Positions 1-7,408 of a stretch of DNA of 29,672 bases are shown piece after piece. Source of the stretch: Actinomycetes bacterium. GTDB taxonomy: Bacteria; Actinomycetota; Actinomycetes; Propionibacteriales; Nocardioidaceae. The stretch covers positions 1 to 29,672 of the forward strand of contig JAEZEJ010000123.1 of NCBI GenBank assembly GCA_023417775.1, in the 5' to 3' direction. Every line of letters starts with the position of its first letter. Positions within the stretch are counted from its first letter, which is position 1. A model generated the notes under the pieces. That model was not told where the DNA came from. It did no database searches and was given only the letters and a program-made list of their open reading frames with translations. Position numbers and translations under genes: made by a program.

Positions 1-118
1 GGGGCCCCCCGGGGTGCCCCGCGGCTCCCCGCGTCTCTTCCTCCTGTGGTGACCTCCCCGCACCTCCCCGTCGCGACCGCGCGTGTTAGCCTCGTGCTTC
101 TCATATGCGGGGAAAACA

Positions 119-140
119 TCGCTATAACGTCGCTATGGCG
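119..140 (+). promoter_or_regulatory. 11-bp tandem repeat upstream of the ModD operon
   Basis: TCGCTATAACG (119-129) and TCGCTATGGCG (130-140) are direct repeats with a period of one helical turn, 42 bases before the first gene. The TATAAC part could serve as a -10 box. The half-site TCGCTATA resembles the half-site I remember for ModE of E. coli, but that site is an inverted repeat. Positions 1-118 hold no gene that I can support. Confidence 0.35.
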
Positions 141-181
141 TGTTTATTGGCGACTGATGCGGGCAGGGAGAGAACGATCCG

Positions 182-1189
182 ATGAAAAGAAGACTGACGA
201 CCGGTGTGGTGTGCGCGGTGGCAGGAGCCTCGCTCGTGCTGGCCGGTTGTGGCTCCACGAACGATGACACGGGCTCTACGCCGTCGGAGAATGTCGAGTC
301 GGCGACCATCAAACTCGGCCTCATCGGCGGCGCCCCGAGCATCACGGCCGCCCATCTGCTGGACGCCAACGATCAGGGCACCACGGTCAACGACTACGAG
401 GCGACCCTCGTGAACGCGCCCGATGAGATCGTCGCCAAGCTGGTCAACGGCGAGTTCGACGCCGCGACCGTGCCGCCGAATCTGGCCGCCATGCTCTACA
501 ACCGCACCGAGGGCGGTGTGCGAGTCGTCGCGGTGAACACCCTGGGGCTCATCCAGGTCGTCAGCAGCGACGAGTCCGTCCAGACCCTCGAGGACCTCTC
601 GGGCACCACGATCGAGGCCGCTGGCAAGGGGGCTGTGCCCGAGTACACGCTCGACGCCGTCCTGAGGGAGAGCGGGCTGACTCCGGGGCGGGATGTGACG
701 GTCACCTACCATCCAGGCCACGAGGAGGTGACCACCCTGCTCGCCACCGGTCGAACGGACACGGCAGCCCTCCCCGCGCCCAGCCTGGTCAACGTCATGA
801 AGGAGCGCGACGACCTCCGCGTGGTCGCCGATCTCACCGATGCCTGGGAGGAGCTGTACCCCGACAGCCTGTACGCGCAGGGCTCGCTCGTGCTCTCCAC
901 CGCGTTCATCGACGAGCACCCTGAGGCCGCCGAGGCATTCGTCGAGGAGTACCGCGAGTCGGCTGAGGCGGTGGAGGACGATGTCCAGAAGACCGCTGAG
1001 CTCACCGGGACCTACGACATCATGCCGACTCCGGTCGCCGTGGAAGCGATCCCGCTTTCGCATCAGGTGTTCATCACCGGCGAGGAACTCCGGTCCGGTC
1101 TCACGCCGTTCCTGGAGATGCTCTTCGAGGCCGACCCGAAGTCGGTGGGTGGTGCGGTGCCGGACGACGACTTCTACTACTCCTCCTAG
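182..1189 (+). CDS. ABC transporter substrate-binding lipoprotein, NitT/TauT type
   Basis: Extracytoplasmic solute receptor of an ABC importer, 335 residues. It has a positively charged start (MKRR), a hydrophobic stretch and a lipobox ending LAGC with the lipidated Cys at residue 23, so it should be anchored to the outer face of the membrane. The body resembles the NMT1/SsuA/TauA class: a start of type IKLGLIGGAPS, then a DEIVAKLVNGEFDAATVPPN segment and a later 'LEDLSGTTI' segment. The ATG follows GGGAGAGAA at a reasonable distance. It opens a tight operon with a permease (3-base gap), an ATPase and a ModD-like enzyme. This class binds nitrate, sulfonates, pyrimidine precursors or aromatic acids, so the ligand cannot be read off. 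Because ModD follows, a heterocyclic acid or a metal-cofactor-related ligand is an inference worth testing. Confidence 0.9.
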   Translation: MKRRLTTGVVCAVAGASLVLAGCGSTNDDTGSTPSENVESATIKLGLIGGAPSITAAHLLDANDQGTTVNDYEATLVNAPDEIVAKLVNGEFDAATVPPNLAAMLYNRTEGGVRVVAVNTLGLIQVVSSDESVQTLEDLSGTTIEAAGKGAVPEYTLDAVLRESGLTPGRDVTVTYHPGHEEVTTLLATGRTDTAALPAPSLVNVMKERDDLRVVADLTDAWEELYPDSLYAQGSLVLSTAFIDEHPEAAEAFVEEYRESAEAVEDDVQKTAELTGTYDIMPTPVAVEAIPLSHQVFITGEELRSGLTPFLEMLFEADPKSVGGAVPDDDFYYSS

Positions 1190-1192
1190 CAG

Positions 1193-1975
1193 GTGCGTCC
1201 CACGATCGGCGGGCCACGGGCGAAGGCATTGGGCGCGGGAGCCGTCGCGGCCGTGTTCTGGATCGGCGTATGGCAGCTCGTGGCCATGGCCATCGGGTCG
1301 AGCGTGCTCGTGGTCGGCCCCGTCCCCACCGTCACCCGGCTCCTCGAGCTGTCGGGGGAGGCGGACTTCTACGTCGCGGTGCTCCAATCGATCGTCAACA
1401 TCGTCCTCGGCTTCGTCCTGGCTCTGCTGCTGGGCGTGATGGTCGCCTTCACCGGCTACTTCCTGTGGCCCGTGCGCATCCTCGTGCACCCGATGGTGCG
1501 ATTCATGAGGGTGGTGCCGGTCGCCTCGCTCACGATCCTGATCCTCGTGTTCATGTCCTCGCAGTATCTGCCGATCGTGGTCGCCTTCCTGATGGTCTTC
1601 CCACTCGTCTACCTCAACGTCTGGGAGGGCATCGAGCACACCAGCGGCGAGCTGCGCGAGATGTCGACGGTCTTCGGTGTGCCGATCCTGCGGCAGGTCC
1701 GGTCGCTCTACCTGCCCGCCGCGCGGCCCTACATCATCGCTGCCTATGTGACGGGCTTCGGGTACGCCTGGAAGTCGGCGGTCACAGCCGAGGTCATCTC
1801 ATCGGCCACGAACAGCATCGGTGCTCACCTGAATGACGCCAAGGTCTATCTGGACATGCCCGAGCTCTTCGCGTGGACCCTCGTCATCGTCCTGCTGGCC
1901 TCGCTGACCGAAAGGCTGGCGGTCGCGTTGCTCCCCGGAGGACAGGCGCTCAGCGCGAACGCGGCCCGAGGATGA
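1193..1975 (+). CDS. ABC transporter permease, NitT/TauT type (BPD_transp_1)
   Basis: Integral membrane permease, 260 residues, with about six predicted hydrophobic segments (for example near residues 10-30, 60-85, 100-130 and 225-245). An EAA-like loop lies around residues 155-175 (MSTVFGVPILRQVRSLYLPA), where the ATPase docks. The start is a GTG three bases after the stop of the binding-protein gene, and the protein begins MRPTIGGPRAK. Its TGA overlaps the ATG of the ATPase gene (ATGA), which points to translational coupling. The family forms the channel for nitrate, sulfonate, taurine or thiamine-precursor importers; the substrate is not determined by this subunit. Confidence 0.9.
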   Translation: MRPTIGGPRAKALGAGAVAAVFWIGVWQLVAMAIGSSVLVVGPVPTVTRLLELSGEADFYVAVLQSIVNIVLGFVLALLLGVMVAFTGYFLWPVRILVHPMVRFMRVVPVASLTILILVFMSSQYLPIVVAFLMVFPLVYLNVWEGIEHTSGELREMSTVFGVPILRQVRSLYLPAARPYIIAAYVTGFGYAWKSAVTAEVISSATNSIGAHLNDAKVYLDMPELFAWTLVIVLLASLTERLAVALLPGGQALSANAARG

Positions 1976-2559
1976 GCGAGTCGGCATCGGGGTGGGCCAT
2001 CCGGCTCGACGAGATCGGGAAGCGGTTCGACGGACGCTGGGTCCTGCGGAACGTGAGCCTCACGGTGCCGTCGCGTGGCATCGTCGCGGTGACGGGTCCC
2101 TCAGGGAGCGGCAAGACGACCCTCGCGCGGCTGGCAGTGAAGCTGGACCTGCCGACCGAGGGCGTCGTCCGGCATCACCCGGGGCTCACGAGGTCGGTCC
2201 TCTTCGCTGAGGATCGGCTGCTGCCCGAGCTGAGCATCCGCCGCAATCTCGCCTATGTGGGTCTCACCGCCGAGGAGTACGAGCCGCTGGCCGATCGGCT
2301 GGGCCTGGCCGGCCAGCTGGACGCGGTCCCCGCGGAGCTGTCCAGCGGCATGAACCGGCGCGTCGCGTTCATGCGGGCCATCGGTCACCCTGCCGGTGTC
2401 GTTCTCCTGGACGAGCCCTTCAAGGGTCTCGATGATCCGCTGAGGGACCGGCTGGCCGAGGAGATCCGGCGTCGGTCCCACGAGTCGGCGGTGATCCTCA
2501 TCGATCACGACACCTCCCTGGTCGGCGACCTCGCCGACCGACACCTGTCCCTGCGATGA
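1972..2559 (+). CDS. ABC transporter ATP-binding protein, short, with altered Q-loop
   Basis: Cytoplasmic ATPase of the same importer, only 195 residues. Walker A is GPSGSGKT (residues 42-49), Walker B is VVLLDEP (143-149) and the switch His is at 179 in LIDHD. Two sites depart from the norm. The Q-loop, usually FQEDRLLP in this class, reads FAEDRLLP with Ala at 79, and the signature is LSSGM (123-127) rather than LSGGQ/LSGGM. The ATG at 1972 overlaps the permease stop; an upstream in-frame start at 1873 would lie inside the permease gene and is not needed. The protein ends soon after the H-loop and has no C-terminal regulatory domain. Confidence 0.88.
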   Translation: MSESASGWAIRLDEIGKRFDGRWVLRNVSLTVPSRGIVAVTGPSGSGKTTLARLAVKLDLPTEGVVRHHPGLTRSVLFAEDRLLPELSIRRNLAYVGLTAEEYEPLADRLGLAGQLDAVPAELSSGMNRRVAFMRAIGHPAGVVLLDEPFKGLDDPLRDRLAEEIRRRSHESAVILIDHDTSLVGDLADRHLSLR

Positions 2560-2574
2560 GAGCGAGATCCTCCG

Positions 2575-3417
2575 GTGTTCTTCTTCACGCGTCATGAGCT
2601 CGAGCAGTACCTGGTCGAGGATATGCCCTATCACGATCTCTCGGCCGAAGCGATCGACGCCTCGGGCACGGCTCGTATCGACTACGTCACCCGGGAGCCC
2701 GGGGTCGCCTGTGGCGCCGAGGAAGTACGTCAATTGGCCGACACGCTCGGTCTGGTCACGCAGCGTGCTGTGCCATCGGCGAGTCCGATCGAGACGGGAC
2801 AGACGCTGTTCTCGGCGACGGGAGAGACCCAGGCGGTGTTCGCGCTGTGGAAGGTCGGTCAGAACCTCCTCGATCGTGGCAGCGGCATCGCCACGGCGGC
2901 CCGTCGATGGCGCAACACGCTCGACGAGGCCGGCTTCGATCTGCCGGTGCTCATCACCCGCAAGACGATGCCGGGAGCCAAGAAGCTCCTGACGAAGGCC
3001 GCCGTAGCCGGTGGAGCGGTCCCGCATCGCCTCGGACTGTCCGAGACCTTGCTGTTCTTCGATCAGCACGTCGAGGTCGCCGGAGGCGAGCATGCCTTCT
3101 TGCAGCGGTTACCGCACATCCGGCGACGGCACGTGGAGAAGAAGATCATCGTCGAGACCGCCGATGTCGAGTTCGCGGGCGCCGTTCTCGGGGCGGGGGC
3201 GGATGGCATCCAGTTCGACAAGGTTCCGGCAGACGAGCTGACATCGTGCGTCGACGTCCTGCGAGCCGGCTTCGACCACCCGGTACTGCTGGCGGCCGGT
3301 GGCGTCTCGCTACGGAACTGCGTGCAGTACGCCGCGGCGGGGGTCGACGGACTGGTCACCTCGGCGGTCTATCAGGCGCCTCCGCTCGACATCGGTGTAC
3401 GTATCATCCGGACGTGA
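2575..3417 (+). CDS. modD: ModD-type quinolinate-phosphoribosyltransferase family protein
   Basis: A 280-residue member of the NadC/ModD fold (type II phosphoribosyltransferase). Visible family signatures are an N-terminal EDMPYHDLS segment, DRGSGIATA, TRKTMPGAKKL (phosphate/PRPP site), GGAVPHRLGL and the barrel segment VETADVEFA. The 'LLFFDQHV' variant after HRLGL, in place of the NadC KDNH, favours ModD over true NadC. ModD is known from molybdenum transport operons, but its reaction is not settled. The GTG start lies 15 bases after the ATPase stop. No ModA/B/C-type molybdate transporter accompanies it; its partner here is a NitT-type importer. Salvage of an imported pyridine-like acid by phosphoribosylation, or a role in molybdenum cofactor supply, are both inferences. 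Its stop is 3 bases from the stop of the convergent glyoxalase gene. Confidence 0.8.
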   Translation: MFFFTRHELEQYLVEDMPYHDLSAEAIDASGTARIDYVTREPGVACGAEEVRQLADTLGLVTQRAVPSASPIETGQTLFSATGETQAVFALWKVGQNLLDRGSGIATAARRWRNTLDEAGFDLPVLITRKTMPGAKKLLTKAAVAGGAVPHRLGLSETLLFFDQHVEVAGGEHAFLQRLPHIRRRHVEKKIIVETADVEFAGAVLGAGADGIQFDKVPADELTSCVDVLRAGFDHPVLLAAGGVSLRNCVQYAAAGVDGLVTSAVYQAPPLDIGVRIIRT

Positions 3418-3420
3418 CGG

Positions 3421-3816
3421 CTATCCGGCGTTCGACTCGGCCTCGGAGCGCAGGATGCAGAACTCATTGCCCTCGGGGTCGGCCAGGATCACCCAGCCGG
3501 TGCCGGGACCGCACTGACCGCGGTGATCGGCCACCTGCGTGGCGCCGAGCTCGAGGCGGCGCTCGAGCTCGGCGGCACGGGTGCCCTCGCGGGGACGCAG
3601 GTCGAAGTGGATGCGGTTCTTGACGGACTTCGGCTCGGGCACCTCGATGAAGAGGATCTGATGGCCCGATCCCGGGTCCACGATCAGACACTCGTCGTCG
3701 CCCGCCCGCAGGGGCTCGTCGGGCAGTTCCCGGTAGCCGAGGACGTCGCTCCAGAAGAGGGCGAGCGCATAGGCGTCACCGCAGTCGACCGATGTGTGGG
3801 AGACGTAGCTGGTCAT
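3421..3816 (-). CDS. VOC family (glyoxalase/bleomycin-resistance-like) protein
   Basis: Small cytoplasmic protein of 131 residues in the vicinal-oxygen-chelate fold. It begins MTSYVSHTSVDCGD, followed by an ALALFWSDVLGY segment typical of the first beta-alpha-beta unit. The C-terminal half has NRIHFDLRP and WVILADPEGNEFCIL, the usual metal-ligand-bearing strands (His in the HFDL strand, Glu in the GNEF strand). I chose the ATG at 3816 because the family homology begins there; the reading frame stays open for 26 more residues upstream without a convincing ribosome site. The substrate is unknown; the glyoxalase-like group contains many uncharacterised members. It is transcribed alone, convergent with the modD operon and divergent from the DinB gene. 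Confidence 0.85.
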   Translation of the reverse strand: MTSYVSHTSVDCGDAYALALFWSDVLGYRELPDEPLRAGDDECLIVDPGSGHQILFIEVPEPKSVKNRIHFDLRPREGTRAAELERRLELGATQVADHRGQCGPGTGWVILADPEGNEFCILRSEAESNAG

Positions 3817-3892
3817 GGGCTCAGCCTGCCGCAGCCCGCTGACATCATGCAGGAGCATTGTGCCGGGTGGCCGGGGCGAGGACGATGACTCC

Positions 3893-4444
3893 ATGACCGA
3901 GAACTCCGGCCGCTGGAGCAGAGCGACGATCTACGAGGACATGTGGGTCGATCCGGATGACGACCCGCGTGACACCGGAGCGAGCCCCGACGGCGAGCTG
4001 GCCACCCTGCGCGACGTCCTCGACGGATACCGGCTGACCCTGACGATGAAATGCGATGGGCTGGACGCCGAGCAGCTGGCGCGGCGCTCCGTGCCTCCCT
4101 CGCCGATGTCGCTGCTCGGTCTGGTGCGGCATCTGGCCGAGGTGGAACGGGACTGGCGCGGATGGTTCCAGACGGCCGAGCCACGGCTCTACGGGGCCAA
4201 GGACGCCGACTTCGAGGCGGTCGTCGGCGATCCGGCGATGGTCGAGGAGGCCTTCGCGGATCTGGTGCGCGAGCAGGAGACGACCGACGCCGCGCTGCTG
4301 GCCTTCGCCGACCTCGGCGAGCGCTTCGGCGAGGACCGGACCTCGGTCCGGGAGCTCTGGGTCCATCGGGTCGAGGAGTACGCCCGGCACTGCGGTCACG
4401 CGGACCTGTTGCGCGAATGCGTCGACGGCCGTGTGGGGCAGTGA
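3893..4444 (+). CDS. DinB/DUF664 family protein (putative thiol transferase fold)
   Basis: A 183-residue protein of the DinB-like four-helix fold, DUF664 branch, common in Actinomycetota. Visible elements are the segment LRDVLDGYRLTLTMKCDGL, then PSPMSLLGLVRHLAEVERDW (which carries the first metal-binding His) and VHRVEEYARHCGHADLLRE near the C terminus with further His residues. Related proteins use mycothiol or bacillithiol as thiol donors; whether this one does is inference, and no substrate is shown. The ATG at 3893 begins MTENSGRW; longer in-frame starts from 3815 run into the divergent glyoxalase promoter and are unlikely. It stands alone, followed by about 100 bases without a gene before the SRPBCC gene. 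Confidence 0.82.
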   Translation: MTENSGRWSRATIYEDMWVDPDDDPRDTGASPDGELATLRDVLDGYRLTLTMKCDGLDAEQLARRSVPPSPMSLLGLVRHLAEVERDWRGWFQTAEPRLYGAKDADFEAVVGDPAMVEEAFADLVREQETTDAALLAFADLGERFGEDRTSVRELWVHRVEEYARHCGHADLLRECVDGRVGQ

Positions 4445-4541
4445 GGGCGGCACATCGCGACCCCGGCCGCGGGGCGCTTCGTCCGATACGATGAGAACGC
4501 CCCCGCGGCGACGAGGGGTGCACCGGACCCGGAGGCGCATG

Positions 4542-5042
4542 ATGAGGACGATCGAAGCGTGCACTGAGGTCGGTGTGCCGGTGCACACCGCCTACGACCA
4601 GTGGACCCAGTTCGAGAGCTTCCCGCGGTTCATGGACGCCGTGCGGTCCGTCGAGCAGGTCGCTCCCACCGTCACGCGCTGGCGGATCGGACTCGGGCCC
4701 TTCCACCGCGACTTCCACACGGAGATCCTCGAGCAGCATCCCGACGACATGATCCGGTGGCGCAGCCTGGAGGGCTCACCGGCCCACGAGGGGGAGGTGC
4801 TCTTCTCTTCCCCGGCCGCGGACCGCACCGCGCTGACCATGAGGATCCGATCCTCCTGGACGATGCCGGCTCCGCTGCGACGCTTGGTCGAACGATCCCT
4901 GAACGCGCAGCTGCGTCGATTCGCCACGACCATCGAGGGGCTCGGCGATGCGGGCGGCGGCTGGCGGGGCACGATCCACGAGGGTCGCGTGGGGCAGCCG
5001 GAGCACATCGGCGAGCATCCACCCACCTGGCCGCACGGCTGA
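4542..5042 (+). CDS. SRPBCC (polyketide cyclase/dehydrase-like) protein
   Basis: Cytoplasmic START/Bet v1-like hydrophobic-ligand-binding protein, 166 residues. The N terminus matches the cyclase/dehydrase pattern: PVHTAYDQWTQFESFPRFMD, then a WRIG strand, and DDMIRWRSLEG followed by HEGEVLF. The C-terminal helix (LRRFATTIEGL) would cap the cavity. ATG codons at 4539 and 4542 are tandem; GGAGG at 4531-4535 is better spaced for 4542. It lies 47 bases upstream of the fdhF-like gene on the same strand and may be co-transcribed with it, although a ribosome site separates them. No catalytic residue can be assigned; proteins of this type range from cyclases to stress-related lipid-binding proteins. 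Confidence 0.82.
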   Translation: MRTIEACTEVGVPVHTAYDQWTQFESFPRFMDAVRSVEQVAPTVTRWRIGLGPFHRDFHTEILEQHPDDMIRWRSLEGSPAHEGEVLFSSPAADRTALTMRIRSSWTMPAPLRRLVERSLNAQLRRFATTIEGLGDAGGGWRGTIHEGRVGQPEHIGEHPPTWPHG

Positions 5043-5089
5043 GCGGCCGCGACCAGCGGCTAGAGACACGACGACGAGAGGCGAAGACG

Positions 5090-7408
5090 ATGCGCAGCAG
5101 CTCCCACGGCGACCGAGACGAGACGCTGTCCGTCAGCGAGCCCAAGACGAGCGCAGCGGGTCCACCGGCCGTCGCCCATGCCCTGCAGTACTCCCTGGAG
5201 CAGACCTCCCCTCGTCGGACGGCGCTCACTCTGCTGAACATGAACCAGGTCGACGGCATCGACTGCCCCGGATGCGCGTGGCCGGACCCGGCTCCCGGCC
5301 ATCGGCACAAGAACGAGTACTGCGAGAACGGCGCCAAGCACATCAACGATGAGGCGACGACCCGCCGTGTCACCGCCGACTTCTTCGCTCAGCACTCGGT
5401 CTCCGAGCTGGCGCAGCAGTCCGATGAGTGGCTGAACCATCAGGGCCGGCTCACCGAGCCGATGGTGAAGCGGCCGGGTTCGGACCACTACGAGCCGATC
5501 AGCTGGCACGATGCCCTGGACCTGCTCGGCGGCGAACTGCGAGCGCTCGACTCGCCGCACGAGGCGGCCTTCTACACCTCCGGCCGGGTCAGCAACGAGG
5601 CAGCCTTCGTGCTGCAGCTCTTCGCCCGGGCCTTCGGTACCAATAACCTGCCGGACTGCAGCAATCTCTGTCACGAGTCGAGTGGCACGGCGCTGAGCGA
5701 GACCCTGGGCACCGGCAAGGGCACCGTGAGCCTGCTCGACCTGCACCATGCCGATCTGATCTTCGTGGTCGGCCAGAATCCGGGCACCAATCATCCGCGC
5801 CAGCTGTCGGCCTTGGAGGAGGCCAAGCGCAACGGCGCGCGCATCGTCGCGGTCAACCCGCTTCCCGAGGCCGGGCTCTTCCGCTTCAAGAATCCGCAGA
5901 AGCCCCGCGGCGTCATCGGCCCCGGTGTGCCCATCGCCGACCGCTATCTGCCGATCCGCCTCGGCGGAGATCTCGCCCTATTCCGCGCCCTCAACCGGTT
6001 GCTGATCGAGGCCGAGGACGCCCGCCCGGGTGAGGTGCTCGATCACGACTTCATCGCCGACAACACCAGCGGATTCGATGAGTTCGCCGCGCACGCCCGG
6101 TCGACGGACTGGGACACGGTGCTCGCCGAGACCGGATTGAGCCGTGAGGACATCGAGGCCGTCCGCGACGAGGTGCTGCGCAGTGAACGGGTCATCGTCT
6201 GCTGGGCGATGGGCATCACCCAGCATCGGCATGCGGTGCCGACGATCCGCGAGATGGTCAACTTCCTGATGCTGCGCGGCAATCTCGGACGGGTCGGCGC
6301 GGGCGCCTGCCCGGTCCGGGGGCACAGCAATGTGCAGGGCGACCGCACGATGGGGATCTGGGAGCAGATGCCCGATCACTTCCTCGACGCGCTGCGCGAC
6401 GAGTTCGGCTTCGAGCCTCCACGTGACCACGGCTTCGACGCGGTCAACACGATCCGGGCGATGCACGAGGGCCGTATCAAGGTCTTCCTGGGGGTCGCGG
6501 GCAACTTCGTCCGCGCGACCCCCGACAGCGCCGTCACCGAGGAGGCCATGCGACGGTGCCGTCTCACCGCCCACGTCTCCACCAAGCTCAACCGCTCGCA
6601 CACCGTCTGCGGCGAGGCCGCGCTGATCCTCCCGACCCTCGGCCGCACCGAGGTCGACCTCCAGGCCACGGGCGCGCAGTTCGTCACGGTCGAGGACTCG
6701 ATGAGCGAGGTGCACGCCTCGCACGGTCGTCTGGAGCCCGCATCCCCGGTGCTGCTGAGCGAGGTCGCCATCCTCACCCGCCTCGCGCGGGCGACGCTGG
6801 GGGAGACGGTGGGCGTTCCGTGGCAGGAGTTCGAGGACGACTACGGCGCGATCCGCGACCGGATCGCGCGCGTGGTGCCGGGCTTCCATGACTTCACGAT
6901 GCGGGTCGAGCGTCCCGGAGGCCTGCGGCTGCCCAATCCGGTGAACGAGGGGAGCTTCCCGACGGCGGTCGGCAAGGCCCTCTTCACCTGCAACGACGCC
7001 TCGCCGCCCACCCCGCCGGCCAAGCACCTGCTGCTGCAGACACTGCGATCACATGACCAGTGGAATACGGTCCCGTATACGAACAACGACCGTTATCGCG
7101 GCATCCACGGCAGCCGACGGGTGGTGCTCGTCAATCCGGGTGATCTGGAGGAGCTGGGCCTCGCCGACCGCGACCATGTCGATGTCGTCAGCGTCTGGTC
7201 CGATGATGTCGAGCGCCGGGCCCCGGACTTCCAGGTCGTCTCCTATCCCACACCCCCTGGTTGCGCGGCCGCCTACTACCCCGAGACCAATGTCCTGGTA
7301 CCCCTGGGCAGCGTCGCCGATATCAGCAACCAGCCCGCCTTCAAGAGCGTGGTGGTGCGCCTCGAGCCCGTCGATCATGCCGTCCGGGATGCCGCGGTCG
7401 CGGGCTGA
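5090..7408 (+). CDS. FdhF/YdeP family molybdopterin oxidoreductase
   Basis: Formate-dehydrogenase-alpha-like oxidoreductase of 772 residues, close to the length of E. coli YdeP. It has Cys at 59, 62 and 78 (DCPGCAWPD ... YCENG), which resembles an incomplete [4Fe-4S] motif typical of this branch. The long molybdopterin domain follows, with FVVGQNPGTNHPRQL and GACPVRGHSN segments, and a C-terminal dinucleotide-binding domain (about 635-760, with WNTVPYTNNDRYRGIHGSR). In NLCHESSGTAL, Cys194 sits where selenocysteine or cysteine coordinates Mo in FdhF. The ATG at 5090 has AGAGG eight bases upstream; the longer open frame to 4601 overlaps the SRPBCC gene and is rejected. FdhD overlaps its stop. 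There is no gene for an iron-sulfur or cytochrome subunit nearby, so its electron partner and true substrate are unknown. In enterobacteria YdeP is linked to acid resistance. Confidence 0.9.
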   Translation: MRSSSHGDRDETLSVSEPKTSAAGPPAVAHALQYSLEQTSPRRTALTLLNMNQVDGIDCPGCAWPDPAPGHRHKNEYCENGAKHINDEATTRRVTADFFAQHSVSELAQQSDEWLNHQGRLTEPMVKRPGSDHYEPISWHDALDLLGGELRALDSPHEAAFYTSGRVSNEAAFVLQLFARAFGTNNLPDCSNLCHESSGTALSETLGTGKGTVSLLDLHHADLIFVVGQNPGTNHPRQLSALEEAKRNGARIVAVNPLPEAGLFRFKNPQKPRGVIGPGVPIADRYLPIRLGGDLALFRALNRLLIEAEDARPGEVLDHDFIADNTSGFDEFAAHARSTDWDTVLAETGLSREDIEAVRDEVLRSERVIVCWAMGITQHRHAVPTIREMVNFLMLRGNLGRVGAGACPVRGHSNVQGDRTMGIWEQMPDHFLDALRDEFGFEPPRDHGFDAVNTIRAMHEGRIKVFLGVAGNFVRATPDSAVTEEAMRRCRLTAHVSTKLNRSHTVCGEAALILPTLGRTEVDLQATGAQFVTVEDSMSEVHASHGRLEPASPVLLSEVAILTRLARATLGETVGVPWQEFEDDYGAIRDRIARVVPGFHDFTMRVERPGGLRLPNPVNEGSFPTAVGKALFTCNDASPPTPPAKHLLLQTLRSHDQWNTVPYTNNDRYRGIHGSRRVVLVNPGDLEELGLADRDHVDVVSVWSDDVERRAPDFQVVSYPTPPGCAAAYYPETNVLVPLGSVADISNQPAFKSVVVRLEPVDHAVRDAAVAG

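Noticed and set aside
1..50. G/C runs at the left edge as a terminator of an upstream gene
   Set aside because: Several short GGGG/CCCC pairings are possible, but none is distinct and the upstream gene is outside the window.
122..1639. Long open frame on the minus strand opposite the first two ABC genes
   Set aside because: Rich in His, Asp, Arg and Gly with no recognisable fold; typical shadow in GC-rich DNA. The opposite strand encodes clear ABC components.
4601..5089. Extended N terminus for the FdhF-like protein
   Set aside because: Would overlap the SRPBCC gene in another frame, has arginine-rich non-homologous sequence, and the ATG at 5090 has a good ribosome site.
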